Below are positions 1-8,634 of a stretch of 64,000 bases of DNA, in pieces. The translations under genes were made by a program, and so were the position numbers. The notes beneath the pieces were generated by a model, which saw nothing but the letters and a program-made list of their open reading frames with translations, was not told the DNA's origin and did not search any database. The stretch comes from Streptomyces hundungensis (GTDB lineage: Bacteria; Actinomycetota; Actinomycetes; Streptomycetales; Streptomycetaceae), in contig NZ_CP032698.1 in the NCBI RefSeq assembly GCF_003627815.1, forward strand, positions 4,712,001-4,776,000. Reading direction: 5' to 3'. The stretch's first letter is position 1. Each line of letters starts with the position of its first letter.

Positions 1-516
1 CTCGCTGAGGTGGCTGACGCGTAGCCGGTCGAGGCGCCGGTGGCCGATGCGTGGCTTGAGGTGCACTCGGATGTCGGTCTCGTAGCGGTTGATGCCGGAC
101 TTGCGTATGCGTTTGCCCGCCAGCCACCGGTCGAGGTACTCGGCCACGGTGAGGCTGCCGATGAGGTCCTGGCCGGCGTTGAGGCGCCTGCGGGTCTCCT
201 CGACTTCGGGCAGGGGCGTCCGCTCGCGGCCAACTTCCATCAGCATGGCGGCGATCAGCTCCGTGCCTTCGGGATCGTCCGACTCGGCCAGGCCCAGGAG
301 GGCGCGGACGTGGTCGAGGTCGGCTTGGGCGGCCTTGCGGCTGTCGTAGCCGCCACGGGCGAACGACCTGCGGCTGCCGTCCTCGCGGGGTGGCAGTTCC
401 TGGCGTATGGAGTAGGTGCAGTGGTTCCTGCTGTTGCGCTTGGGGCAGGACGTGCCGAGTTCCTTGCCGGTCTTGGGGTCGCGGCAGGAGCAGCGGCGGT
501 AGGTGGAGCCCTTCAA
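1..516 (-). CDS. int: Tyrosine site-specific integrase, N-terminal part (runs off window)
   Basis: This would catalyse integration and excision of the mobile element. The visible 172 codons hold an N-terminal arm-type DNA-binding region with paired cysteines (CSCRDP and GTSCPKR), then a core-binding SAM-like domain (SLTVAEYLDRWLAGKRI, and a segment ending LKPRIGHRRL). The catalytic Arg/His/Tyr domain lies left of the window. I chose the TTG at 516 because it overlaps the TGA of the upstream XRE gene (TTGA), which implies translational coupling, and AAGGAG precedes it. The gene reads leftward, towards where the intact tRNA end of the element should be. The family is sure; exact specificity is unknown. 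Confidence 0.85.
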   Translation of the reverse strand, partial: MKGSTYRRCSCRDPKTGKELGTSCPKRNSRNHCTYSIRQELPPREDGSRRSFARGGYDSRKAAQADLDHVRALLGLAESDDPEGTELIAAMLMEVGRERTPLPEVEETRRRLNAGQDLIGSLTVAEYLDRWLAGKRIRKSGINRYETDIRVHLKPRIGHRRLDRLRVSHLSE

Positions 517-1214
517 AGATCGTTCTCCTTGGTGGTGTTGGTGTTGCTGCCGGGTTCGGGTGGGTCGACGTCGGCGAGTTCGGGGGGCAGGTAGGGGAGG
601 AGGCCGCGGTCGCGGCGGATGAAGGAGCGGGCGACGCGCAGGCGTTGCTTGGCCTTGTCGATGCGCTCCAGGCAGGTGGCCTGGTCGCGCAGGGCCTCCG
701 CCCGTTCTGTGGCGCTGGTCGCCTGCTCTACGGCGTACTGCGCGTAGCTCTCGCTGGTCATCGCGGAGCGCGCCTCGCTGAGGGCCTCGATGTGCTCGCG
801 CTGGTAGCGGAGCATGTCGCGGTCGGCCAGGGAGCCGCTGTCCTGGGCGATGAACCAGACCATGGCCTCCCACGGAGCGATTCGCTGTTCGTACGGGAGC
901 CGCTGGACCTCGGCGGCGTAACCGATCGGGTAGATGAGGCAGATCGGGTTCGTGCGCAGTGCCTTGGCCAGAACCATGACGTCGACCAGGGGGAGGTTGG
1001 CGCGGCGGCCGGATTCCATATTGGCGATGACGTTGCGGGGGATCGGGTGGCCGATCTCCTCGCAGCGGTCGGCGAGGTCCTGGGCGCTCATACGTAGCTC
1101 CTTCCTTCGGCGTCGGACCTCGGCGGCCACGGTGGTCATGACGTGGTCGGCCCACTCGGGGATGTCGTCCTCGTCTTCGTCCTCGTATCCAGCATCGAAA
1201 TCGTGTTGTGTCAT
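513..1214 (-). CDS. XRE-family helix-turn-helix regulator of the mobile element
   Basis: This is a 233-aa DNA-binding protein. It has an acidic N-terminal tail (EDEDEDD), then an HTH of the Cro/CI type over about residues 28-75 (MSAQDLADRCEEIGH and IANMESGRR), and a helical C-terminal half with heptad-like Ala/Glu/Arg content. It overlaps the integrase start by four bases, so the two are co-transcribed. The divergent gap of about 50 bp to the excisionase-like gene is the natural place for its operator. By analogy with other actinobacterial integrative elements it probably controls the balance of integration and excision; that role is inferred. Confidence 0.8.
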   Translation of the reverse strand: MTQHDFDAGYEDEDEDDIPEWADHVMTTVAAEVRRRRKELRMSAQDLADRCEEIGHPIPRNVIANMESGRRANLPLVDVMVLAKALRTNPICLIYPIGYAAEVQRLPYEQRIAPWEAMVWFIAQDSGSLADRDMLRYQREHIEALSEARSAMTSESYAQYAVEQATSATERAEALRDQATCLERIDKAKQRLRVARSFIRRDRGLLPYLPPELADVDPPEPGSNTNTTKENDL

Positions 1215-1263
1215 GGGGACACATTAGCTTCGCCATCCTGGATTCAGTGGCCTGGAGCCGGGC

Positions 1264-1539
1264 GTGATCGTCACGTTCGCCGAGGGCTCAGTCATGGATG
1301 GAGCGCGCATGCGTGAGAACGAGCCCGCCGGCCGGGCGAAGGGGATGAGCCGAGAGGAGCTGCTCGGGCTTCCCGCCGCTATTGACCTGGACACCGGCAA
1401 TCGGGCGCTGGGGCTCGGGCGGAGCAAGGGGTACGAGCTCGCCAAGCGTGGCCAGTACCCGTGCAGGGTGCTGCGGCTGGGCAACGCCTACCGGGTGGTG
1501 ACTGCCGACCTGCTGGCCCTGCTGGGGCTGGCCGCATGA
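1264..1539 (+). CDS. Excisionase / AlpA-like small DNA-binding protein
   Basis: This protein of up to 91 aa ends in a winged-helix MerR/AlpA-type fold: AIDLDTGNRALGLGRSKGYE, then LAKRGQYPCRVLRLGNAYRV. That pattern is typical of actinobacterial Xis or plasmid HTH proteins. The first start is GTG at 1264; internal ATGs at 1294, 1309 and 1345 are possible, and AAGGGG lies directly before the last. It is divergent from the XRE and int genes, the usual place for xis in these elements. It probably assists the integrase in excision. Confidence 0.7.
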   Translation: MIVTFAEGSVMDGARMRENEPAGRAKGMSREELLGLPAAIDLDTGNRALGLGRSKGYELAKRGQYPCRVLRLGNAYRVVTADLLALLGLAA

Positions 1540-1769
1540 GGGGGCGGGTCCGTGACAGACGCTTCTGCGCTGAGCTGACACAGAATCGCTGGACTGTGAA
1601 CGGGCGTGACCGTACTGTCCGTGGTCCCTCGCGGTACCGAGACGCCTGCGAGAAGGGGGAGAGCCCCCGGCGGTGCAACGCCGGAGGCCCCAAGGCTCCC
1701 CGCCAATCCGATGCGAACCGACCCGGCGACAAGGGCATACGCGCCCGCAACCGCCAGAGGAGCTGCCGA

Positions 1770-3107
1770 GTGCAACCTGAGAACCCCGAGTCCTATTCCG
1801 CTCCCGCCCAGGCGACCTGGCCTGCAACCGCCATCCCCGGTCGGCCTGGCGCCCACCTGCGCGCCTCACAGGCAGGCGACCGTCAGGACCCGAGCGACAA
1901 CGCGGTCGCCCGCAGCGGCGACGAGGCAGATACGGCGAGCGGGCTGGAGGCGATACCCGATGCGGAGCCGACGGTCGGCTCGAAGCTGCTGGACGAACTG
2001 CGTGCGCACATAGCCCAGTTCGTCATTCCGCCCTCGCCCCAGGCGCTGGATGCGATCACCTTGTGGGTGGCGGCGACGCATCTGCAGCCCGCGTGGCAGC
2101 ATGCCCCGCGCCTGGCGGTGGTGGGGCCGGCGAAGCGGTGCGGCAAGTCGCGGCTGCTGGATGTGCTGACCGAGACGGTCCACGATCCGATGCTGACCAT
2201 CAACACCACACCTGCGGCGATCTTCCGCTCGATCAACGAGGAGGAGCCGCCGACGCTGCTGGTGGACGAGGCTGACACGATCTTCGGCCCCAAGGTGGCG
2301 GAGAAGAACGAGGAGACGCGCGGACTTCTCAACGCCGGTCACCAGCGGGGCCGGTACGTGACCCGGGTCGTCGGCAACGACCACACCCCGCACCGGTTCG
2401 CCACCTTCGCCATGGCGGCCATCGCGGGGATCGGAGACCTGCCTGACACGGTCATGGACCGGTCGGTGGTGATCCGCATGCGGCGCCGGGCCGAGGGCGA
2501 GAAGGTCAAGCCCTTCCGCTCGCGGCGCGACATCCCGGCCCTGCACGAGCTGCGCGACCGTATCCACGCGTGGGCTCGCCCGCTGCTGGATGAGGCCGCG
2601 AGCCTGGAGCCGGACATGCCGGTCGAGGATCGTGCTGCCGATACCTGGGAACCCCTGGTCATCGTCGCCGACCTCGCCGGCGGGCGCTGGCCCCGCTTGG
2701 TGCGGGTCGCGTGCGCGCAGATGGTCGCCGCCGAAGCGGCGGCCGAGGAGGACCACCCGAGCGGGGCGCGCATCCTCGCCGATATCCGCCGCGTCTTCGT
2801 GGGCCGGGGTGAGCCCGACAGCCTCAGCACTGAGGAACTCCTGTACCTCCTGCGCCAGGATCCCGAAAGCCCGTGGGCGGAGTGGGGACGCAGCGGGCTG
2901 ACCGCCCGTGGCCTCGGCGCGATGCTGCGCGAGTTCGGCATCAAGCCCGGCAACGTCCGTGTGGCCGACGGAACCCAGCGCAAGGGCTACATGCGCAACA
3001 AGTTCCTCGACGCCTGGCGCCGCTACTGCCCCACCGTCCACCCAGTGGACACCCAGCAGCTTGTTCCCTCAGGGAACACCGGGCCGGCGAGTTTCGGCGA
3101 GGGCTGA
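1770..3107 (+). CDS. DUF3631-domain P-loop ATPase of the mobile element
   Basis: This 445-aa protein carries an intact P-loop (GPAKRCGKSR) and a Walker B box (LLVDEAD), followed by a sensor-like segment (MAAIAGIGDLPDTVMDRSVV). The DUF3631 C-terminal domain ends near MLREFGIKPGNVR. Such proteins are found on plasmids, phages and integrative elements and are thought to act in replication or primase-helicase functions. The open frame extends upstream to 1461, but I prefer GTG 1770, preceded by GAGGAG, because upstream residues are Arg/Pro-rich and overlap the excisionase gene. Function beyond ATP binding is inferred. Confidence 0.75.
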   Translation: MQPENPESYSAPAQATWPATAIPGRPGAHLRASQAGDRQDPSDNAVARSGDEADTASGLEAIPDAEPTVGSKLLDELRAHIAQFVIPPSPQALDAITLWVAATHLQPAWQHAPRLAVVGPAKRCGKSRLLDVLTETVHDPMLTINTTPAAIFRSINEEEPPTLLVDEADTIFGPKVAEKNEETRGLLNAGHQRGRYVTRVVGNDHTPHRFATFAMAAIAGIGDLPDTVMDRSVVIRMRRRAEGEKVKPFRSRRDIPALHELRDRIHAWARPLLDEAASLEPDMPVEDRAADTWEPLVIVADLAGGRWPRLVRVACAQMVAAEAAAEEDHPSGARILADIRRVFVGRGEPDSLSTEELLYLLRQDPESPWAEWGRSGLTARGLGAMLREFGIKPGNVRVADGTQRKGYMRNKFLDAWRRYCPTVHPVDTQQLVPSGNTGPASFGEG

Positions 3108-3502
3108 GCCCCATCCCCGCCTCCGGTTGCCGTACTTGCCGTCCGTGCCGTGATCTCGCAGGTCACACGGCATATCGGCAAGACGGCAGCCGGGACCGAG
3201 ACGGCAACGCGATCATGACTGGCGCGCTGCCCACCCAAGACGCTGCCCAGATCCGTCCTACGCCGTCTTGTGCGTCTGTGCCGTATCGCCACAGGTCACA
3301 GACCTGTCCGCCGAGACGGAACGTGCAGTGCCGCTGTCCCGACTCGGGACAGCGGCCGCCACGGAAGCGAGCCCAGGCGCGAAGACGCCGACCACACACG
3401 CCAAGACGGACGGCCCGAGCCACTGCCGTACCTGACCTGACCTGCGCATACAACGGCCAAGACTGCCAAGACGGCATTCACACCACCCCAGGAGACTCCC
3501 GC
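3108..3502. other. Non-coding stretch rich in GCCGT motifs, with a strong palindrome
   Basis: I see no convincing gene in these 395 bases. They contain many copies of GCCGT/ACGGC, two similar blocks (TGCCGTGATCTCGCAGGTCA and TGCCGTATCGCCACAGGTCA) and an inverted repeat at 3330-3356. The region lies between the DUF3631 and DUF2637 genes of the mobilisation module. Such repeats could serve replication, transfer or regulation. Confidence 0.5.
3330..3356. repeat. Near-perfect palindrome, 13-bp arms with a 1-nt centre
   Basis: The arm GCCGCTGTCCCGA at 3330-3342 is matched by its reverse complement at 3344-3356 around a single C. No T-run follows, so it does not look like a simple terminator. It is a candidate protein-binding or iteron-like site. 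Confidence 0.7.
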
Positions 3503-4387
3503 TTGCTCACCCTTATCCCTCCCCGTCTCAGGCGCCGTCCGCCACCGGCCACCCCGCTCGGCCAAGGCCGGCCACCGTCGACGAAGCAGGCTGTCGAGCG
3601 GTACGCGCTCATCGGCGCAGGCGGCGTCATCGTGATCCTCACCGTCGGCGCATTCTGGCTCTCATACGCGCACCTGGCCGAGGTCGCGGGCCAGCACGGG
3701 CTGGGCAGCTCACCAATACGCCGCTGGGCATGGCCCGCCACCTTGGACGCGTTCATCGTCGCGGGCGAACTGCTGATGCTCCACGCGGGTCTGCGCCAGA
3801 TCACCGACAAGTGGGCGATCGGGGTGACCGCCGCCGGGTCGACCGGCTCTATCGCGCTGAACGTGGCCGGCGTCTACAGCACGGGCAACGTCGGCAGCGT
3901 GCCCGTCCTCGACTATGTGGTCGCCGCGGTTCCCCCGACCGCAGCGCTACTGGCCTTCGGTGTCCTGATGCGGCAGATCCACCAACTCGTCGACCGGCCC
4001 GCCAACCGGCCGGAACCCCCCACCGGCCAGCGGACGGAGAGTGCCCCGCAGGAACTGAACGCCCTCGGCCAGGAGCTGGCACACACAGCTGCCTCCACCG
4101 GCCTGAGCGAACCACCATCCGCCACAACTGCCCGGCCGGCGGAACCGTTGGCACAGGCTGAACAGGGCAGATCGCGCGGTGGCCGACCGCCCAAAGCCAC
4201 GATCGAGGAACTTGCGGAGATCGGCCGGATCACAGCCTACGAACACCGCAAGCTCACCCGGGCCCTGCTCCGAGAGGCCGTGGAGGACAAGGGCCTGACG
4301 ATCGGCAGCGGCCGGATGACCAAGGTGATGAGCATCCTCCGGCCGGAACTCGAAACCGCCGGGATCACCGTCTCCGCCAGAGGCTGA
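3503..4387 (+). CDS. DUF2637-domain membrane protein of the mobile element
   Basis: This is a 294-aa protein. The N-terminal half (about residues 30-155) holds four likely membrane segments, for example ALIGAGGVIVILTVGAFWLS and VVAAVPPTAALLAFGVLM, typical of DUF2637 (Spd-like) proteins of Streptomyces plasmids and integrative elements. The C-terminal third is a soluble basic helix-turn-helix-like region (GRPPKATIEELAEIGRITA). The start is TTG 3503 with CAGGAG eight bases upstream; the frame is open back to 2873 but that part overlaps the previous gene. It probably acts in intramycelial spread or transfer; this is inferred from the family. Confidence 0.7.
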   Translation: MLTLIPPRLRRRPPPATPLGQGRPPSTKQAVERYALIGAGGVIVILTVGAFWLSYAHLAEVAGQHGLGSSPIRRWAWPATLDAFIVAGELLMLHAGLRQITDKWAIGVTAAGSTGSIALNVAGVYSTGNVGSVPVLDYVVAAVPPTAALLAFGVLMRQIHQLVDRPANRPEPPTGQRTESAPQELNALGQELAHTAASTGLSEPPSATTARPAEPLAQAEQGRSRGGRPPKATIEELAEIGRITAYEHRKLTRALLREAVEDKGLTIGSGRMTKVMSILRPELETAGITVSARG

Positions 4388-4534
4388 CCGCCCACACCGG
4401 GTGACCGGAACCCTTCCGGTCACCCGGCCACCACCCCGCTTATCCACACCCGTGGATAGAGCGATGCCTGCAGCGCACACCTCGCCAGCCCCGCATATCC
4501 GCCTGCCCATCCCGCCTTCCCCGGAGCACCGCCC
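4388..4534. other. Hairpin-rich spacer before mobC: candidate oriT
   Basis: An inverted repeat with 14-bp arms (CCGGGTGACCGGAA at 4397-4410 and its complement at 4414-4427) has a 3-nt loop. A second one, TATCCAC / GTGGATA at 4441-4447 and 4452-4458, contains the DnaA-box sequence TTATCCACA at 4440-4448. The spacer lies immediately upstream of mobC and the relaxase gene, where transfer origins usually are. A terminator for the DUF2637 gene is the alternative for the first hairpin. Confidence 0.45.
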
Positions 4535-5269
4535 ATGACGCACGACCCGCACCACCCCGAGGACTCCTCGGACGAGCCGTTGCCGCTGACGAAGTCCCTT
4601 ACGCTGCTGGGGCGTTTGCGCCACGCATTCGGACGGGCAGCCCCTGGCGGAGCCAGTAGTACCCCGAGTCCGACTCAAGGCCGGTCTTCGGGGATCTCCG
4701 CCCCGGGGGTGGCGGAGACGGTCCCGCGCCAGGGGGCGCCGGACCCGGAGGCCGGGGCCGAGGGCGGCCCCGACCTGGACACGCGCCACGCCGTCCAACG
4801 CGCCATTCTGCGCCCCGCCTCCGTAACCGAGACCGTCGCCGGCGAGCCGACCGTTAAGAGCGTGCAGCCCACGATTCGCCGCTTCACAGGTGACAAGCGC
4901 ACGGAACGCGTCGGCCCCTTGCAGTTCCGCTCCGATGAGCGTGCACGCCTCCGGGAGACCACCGCCGAGCACGGTTACAAAGGAGAGTCCGGGTTCTGCG
5001 CCGACGTCGTCCTCGCCTTCCTGGACGGCCGCTTCACCGCAAACCTGCCGTTGTCCGAGGACCGCCGTCGCACCCACATGTTCCGCGCCCAGGTGTTGCG
5101 CCAGCTCAACCGGATCGGTGTCAACGTCAACCAGATCGCCCGAGCGCTCAACAGCGACCTCACCCCACCTGACATACGCCAGCGGCTCGACGAACTCGAC
5201 CACCTGCTGACTTTGATCGCCGAGGCCCTGCGCGAGCCCGCCGACCCGACAGAGGACCTGGCCGCATGA
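4535..5269 (+). CDS. mobC: MobC-like relaxosome accessory protein
   Basis: This 244-aa protein has a long disordered Pro/Ser/Gly-rich N-terminus and then a MobC domain: RSDERARLRETTAEHGYKGE, the hallmark VLRQLNRIGVNVNQIARALN near residue 190, and a C-terminal helix. MobC proteins bind near oriT and help the relaxase melt and nick the DNA. It overlaps the relaxase start by four bases (ATGA), a typical coupled mobC-mobA pair. Its presence without an FtsK-type TraB suggests a mobilisable rather than self-transmissible element, as far as visible. Confidence 0.85.
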   Translation: MTHDPHHPEDSSDEPLPLTKSLTLLGRLRHAFGRAAPGGASSTPSPTQGRSSGISAPGVAETVPRQGAPDPEAGAEGGPDLDTRHAVQRAILRPASVTETVAGEPTVKSVQPTIRRFTGDKRTERVGPLQFRSDERARLRETTAEHGYKGESGFCADVVLAFLDGRFTANLPLSEDRRRTHMFRAQVLRQLNRIGVNVNQIARALNSDLTPPDIRQRLDELDHLLTLIAEALREPADPTEDLAA

Positions 5270-5620
5270 TCGCCGCTATCAAACCCGCAGGGACCAAGAC
5301 ACGCGGTCTGCTCGCCTACCTCTATGGACCCGGTTGGCACGACGAGCACCTCGATCCGCACATCGTGGCCGGCTTCGCGATGCTCGCCATGCCCGACCCA
5401 GGCCGCGACGAGAACGCCACCCTCACGGAACTCGGCCGCTACCTCGACGAGCCTGTACGGCTGCGCAACAGCGAGTTCGGACAACCGGTCACCGACCACG
5501 TCTGGCACTGCCCTGTCCGAGCCGCCCCCGAAGACCGCTACCTCTCCGACGCCGAGTGGAGTGAGATCGCCCAGCGCATCGTGCACGCGGCCGGCATCGC
5601 GCCGGAAGGCGACGACCTAG
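5266..5620 (+). pseudogene. Relaxase gene, 5' fragment (split by IS701-family element)
   Basis: This is the N-terminal part of a MobA/VirD2-type relaxase (TKTRGLLAYLYGPGWHDEHL, then PVTDHVWHCPVRAAPEDR). The reading frame enters the IS at 5621 and stops at 5706 inside it, giving a 146-aa truncated product. The native gene continues at 6979. After removal of the IS and one CTAG copy the frame is open from 5266 to 8366, coding for about 580 aa. The interruption is recent-looking because both halves are otherwise intact. Confidence 0.85.
5617..5620. repeat. Target-site duplication (CTAG), left copy
   Basis: CTAG directly precedes the left IS end and is repeated at 6975-6978. Four-base CTAG-like duplications are typical of IS701-family insertions. 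Confidence 0.9.
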
Positions 5621-6974
5621 TACCGCAATCACAGTTATGGGGTGTGTCCGCGTTGTTTGTAGTGGCTGTCGCGGGCACGTGTCTGGCTGAGTCTTCGCCA
5701 GTGTGACCAGTGCAGATGGTGGTGGATGGTGAGGTGGGCGGGGTGGAGAAGGTGGCCGATGAGGCGGCGTATCTCCGCTACGGACAGCGGTATCAGGCCA
5801 CCGCTGTTTCCCCTTTTGAGAGTTCGCAGGCGCGGACGGCGGTGAGGGCCGCGAGGGCGGCCATGGCCAGGGTGATGTGCCGGTACCAGGCGTGGTAGAG
5901 ACGGACTTGGTAGTGGTCCAGGCCGCACTCGCCCTTCGCGGTCTGGAAGCATTCTTCGACTGCCCAGCGGGCGCCGGCCACCCTGACCAGGTCTTTCAGC
6001 CGGGTAGCGACGGGGCCGTAGCAGACGTAGTAGGCGAGGTCCGTGGGGTCTTTGAGGCTCCGGCGGGCCAGGACCCAGTGGCCGTGGCCGTTCTCCCACC
6101 AGATCCGGATCGGGATCCGCGCCCACTGGTACATGCGCTCGCCATGGGATCCCTTCCCGGCGGACAGGCGCTTCCACGCCTGCGGCGCGAGACCGGTGAC
6201 GAGGTCGTCGACACGGCGTTCACCCATGCCGCGGGTGATGACGGTGTCGCTGGTCTTCACGCACATCACATGGCTGATGGCCCGCTGTTCCATCCAGCAC
6301 CTGAGGGATTTCGACTGTCCGTAGGCCTCGTCCGCGGTGACCCACGCGAACGGGACGCCGGCCTCCACCGCACGAAGGAGCATGGCCTTGAAGTGCTCCG
6401 TCTTCGTCGCGAACAACACCTCGTCCGGAATCCCCGCGTCCCGGCACCGCTCACGGTCGTCCGTCCACGAGGCGGGCACATACAGCTCCCGGTCGATCAG
6501 AGCCCGGCCTTTCGGCGAGGCGTAGGCCAGAAAGGTGCCGACCTGGCAATTTTCCGTACGTCCAGCCGTTCCGGAATACTGCCGCTGGACGCCGGCCGAG
6601 CGCACACCCTTCTTCAGGAAGCCAGTGTCGTCCCCGATCAGGACGCCGTCCTTGTCACCGATCGTCTCCACAACGTAGTCCCGCACATCGTCACGGACTG
6701 CGTCCGCGTCCCAGTCCGCCTCGCCCAACAGCCGCTGCATCCCGATCGGCAGCCGGTCACCAGCCCGTTCCGCCAGAGTCCAGCCGTTCTTCCGCTCCAA
6801 TGGAGCGATCAGGCCTCGCATATACGCAAGCGCCCGCGCACGAGGCTCCGACCTCACGAAACGCGACGCGAACCTGGCATGTAAACCCGCCAGCACCCCG
6901 TCCCACTGCCCAACCAACCCCACCCCGAGCTCAGCCATACACCAACTCAACCACACACAAGTGTGATTGCAGTA
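5621..6974 (-). mobile_element. IS701-family insertion sequence, 1354 bp
   Basis: The ends are imperfect inverted repeats: TACCGCAATCACAGTTA at 5621-5637 and the complement of 6958-6974, TACTGCAATCACACTTG (14 of 17 match). CTAG duplications flank both ends. It carries one transposase gene on the minus strand and sits inside the relaxase gene, disrupting it just before the metal-binding histidine motif. Confidence 0.93.
5793..6938 (-). CDS. IS701-family DDE transposase (C-terminus frameshifted)
   Basis: The start MAELGVGLVGQWDGVLAGLH at 6938 and the segments DGVLIGDDTGFLKKG, QYSGTAGRTENCQVG and VTADEAYGQSKSLRCWM are typical of IS701-type transposases. They include the first catalytic Asp (IGDDTGF) and the second (TADEAYG); the Glu is likely in AVEECFQTAKGE. 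The frame is open up to 6956. As given it ends at 5793 after KGETAVA. A conserved IS701-like tail (LIPLSVAEIRRLIGHLL onwards to HYKQRGHTP) follows in the -1 frame, ending at 5635. The shift lies at the AAAAGGGG run near 5815. It is either a mutation or a sequencing error. Confidence 0.9.
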   Translation of the reverse strand: MAELGVGLVGQWDGVLAGLHARFASRFVRSEPRARALAYMRGLIAPLERKNGWTLAERAGDRLPIGMQRLLGEADWDADAVRDDVRDYVVETIGDKDGVLIGDDTGFLKKGVRSAGVQRQYSGTAGRTENCQVGTFLAYASPKGRALIDRELYVPASWTDDRERCRDAGIPDEVLFATKTEHFKAMLLRAVEAGVPFAWVTADEAYGQSKSLRCWMEQRAISHVMCVKTSDTVITRGMGERRVDDLVTGLAPQAWKRLSAGKGSHGERMYQWARIPIRIWWENGHGHWVLARRSLKDPTDLAYYVCYGPVATRLKDLVRVAGARWAVEECFQTAKGECGLDHYQVRLYHAWYRHITLAMAALAALTAVRACELSKGETAVA

Positions 6975-6978
6975 CTAG
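6975..6978. repeat. Target-site duplication (CTAG), right copy
   Basis: This CTAG immediately follows the right IS end and matches the copy at 5617-5620. The relaxase frame resumes here. Confidence 0.9.
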
Positions 6979-8366
6979 CCTGTCGCTGGATCGCCGTACG
7001 TCACGCCGACGACCACATCCACATCCTCGCCACCACGGTCCGCGAGGACGGCCGCCGACCCAAACTCCACAACAGCGGCATACGCGTCGGCGACGAGTGC
7101 CGCAAGATCGAGAAGGACTACGGGCTTCGCCAGTTGAAGAAGGGCGACGGCACCGCCAACCGTCGGCCGACCCAGGCCGATATGCACAAGGCGACACGCC
7201 TCGGCTGGGAACAGACCAGCCAACAGTGGCTCGAAGACCGCATCCGCGCCGCCATCCCGCACGTCACCGACGCCGAGGAACTACTCACGTACCTCGAAGC
7301 CGACGGTCTCGCGGTCAAGCCAAGGCGCGGCCCCTCCGGAGACCTGCTCGGCTACGCCGTCGGCCGCCCCGGCGACATGAACGCGAAGGGCGAGCAGATC
7401 TACAAGCCGGGCGGGAAGATCGCCCCCGACCTCAGCCTGCCCAAGCTGCAGGCCCGCCTGGCGACCAGTACGGCCGAAGAGCACCCCACCGCCCGACGCT
7501 CGCGGACCGCCACCCCCTGGCACCAGGCCACCGACGCCCTCGACAGCCTCCACGCCGAGCTCACCGACGCCACCGGTGACGACGGGTCCGGCAGCGACGC
7601 GCGGGCCCAGGCCCACATCGTCGCGCTCGGCGAACTGATCGAAGCCACCGCACAGCACACCCCCAAGGACCTGCAAGCTGAACTCCGAGCCGCATCACGG
7701 GCGTTCGCTCGCGCCCAGCGCTCCCAGATCCGTGCCGAAGACCGAGCCGCTGACGCGGTACGCATCGCAGCCCGTGACATCGTGCACACCGCCACAGGCC
7801 CTGACGGCAGCGCGCTCGCGGCCATGCTCGCGGCTCTGGTCTGGGCGACGATCCTCGCCGGGCGGTGGCACGAGGCGAAGAACCACGCCCACCAGGCCGA
7901 CGCCGCCCGCCAAACCCTCCGACACCTCCAAGCCGCCGCCGATCACGCCCTGGCCCCCACGCTCACCGAACTGGCACGCCACCAGCCGCGCGAAGAGGCC
8001 CGCCGGACCCTGGCCAGTGATGTACGTACCGCAGTCCCCGACCACGCCGAACGAATCCTCGCCGACCGGAGGTGGCCCGCCCTCGCCGCGCTTCTCGCCG
8101 ATGCCGAAGCCGGCGGCCACAAGCCGCACCAACTCCTCAAGGAGGCCGCAGAGCAACGCGAACTGGGCACCGCCCGCCAACCCGCCCGCGTCTTGATCAC
8201 CCGCATCCAGCACACCAGCCGAAACCCCGTACCCAACCGCCGAGCGGAAGCGGCACGACGGAGCTCGACCATGTGGGCGTCAGTGGCCGGCAGTGCGGTG
8301 TCGCCCGCACACCCGACGGGCGAGCCATCCTCCGCTCCGGGACGGGACAACCGTCCACGGCGGTGA
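6979..8366 (+). pseudogene. Relaxase gene, 3' fragment with the HxDxxHIH motif
   Basis: This fragment contains the relaxase three-His metal site (WIAVRHADDHIHILATTVRE), followed by a helical, Ala/Arg-rich C-terminal region of about 350 residues. It has no start of its own beyond IS-derived codons at 6963, so it is probably not made as an active enzyme. Joined to 5266-5620 it encodes an entire MobA-type mobilisation nuclease. Disruption between the N-terminal region and the histidine motif should abolish self-encoded nicking. Confidence 0.85.
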
Positions 8367-8634
8367 CAGGGCACGGGCGGCGGCCCGTACAACGGCAGGT
8401 GGGCAAGACCCCGCCTGGCGGCCGTTCCCTGCGACGTCACACGTTCGAGGCGTACAGGCCAGAGTGCGGCTGCGAGAAGGCCGATATGAGGGTCGAGCTG
8501 CAGCTGGTGGCATCTGTCGCAGGCGATAACCGGCAGGAGCGCGGGCGGATGGTAGCCGCACATCCCCGGTTACCGAAACCGGGGAATCTCCGGATCCTTT
8601 GTGTTCCCAGCCGCCCCCTGTAAGGAGCACTCAC

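Noticed and set aside
1461..1769. An N-terminal extension of the DUF3631 protein
   Set aside because: It overlaps the excisionase-like gene, is Arg/Pro-rich, and a better start (GTG 1770 with GAGGAG) exists.
2873..3502. An N-terminal extension of the DUF2637 protein
   Set aside because: It overlaps the DUF3631 gene in another frame and then crosses the repeat-rich spacer. TTG 3503 has a good ribosome site.
5810..5825. Programmed -1 frameshift in the IS transposase
   Set aside because: In the reading frame used, the AAAAGGGG run does not give a standard slippery heptamer with matching A- and P-site re-pairing, so an indel is preferred.
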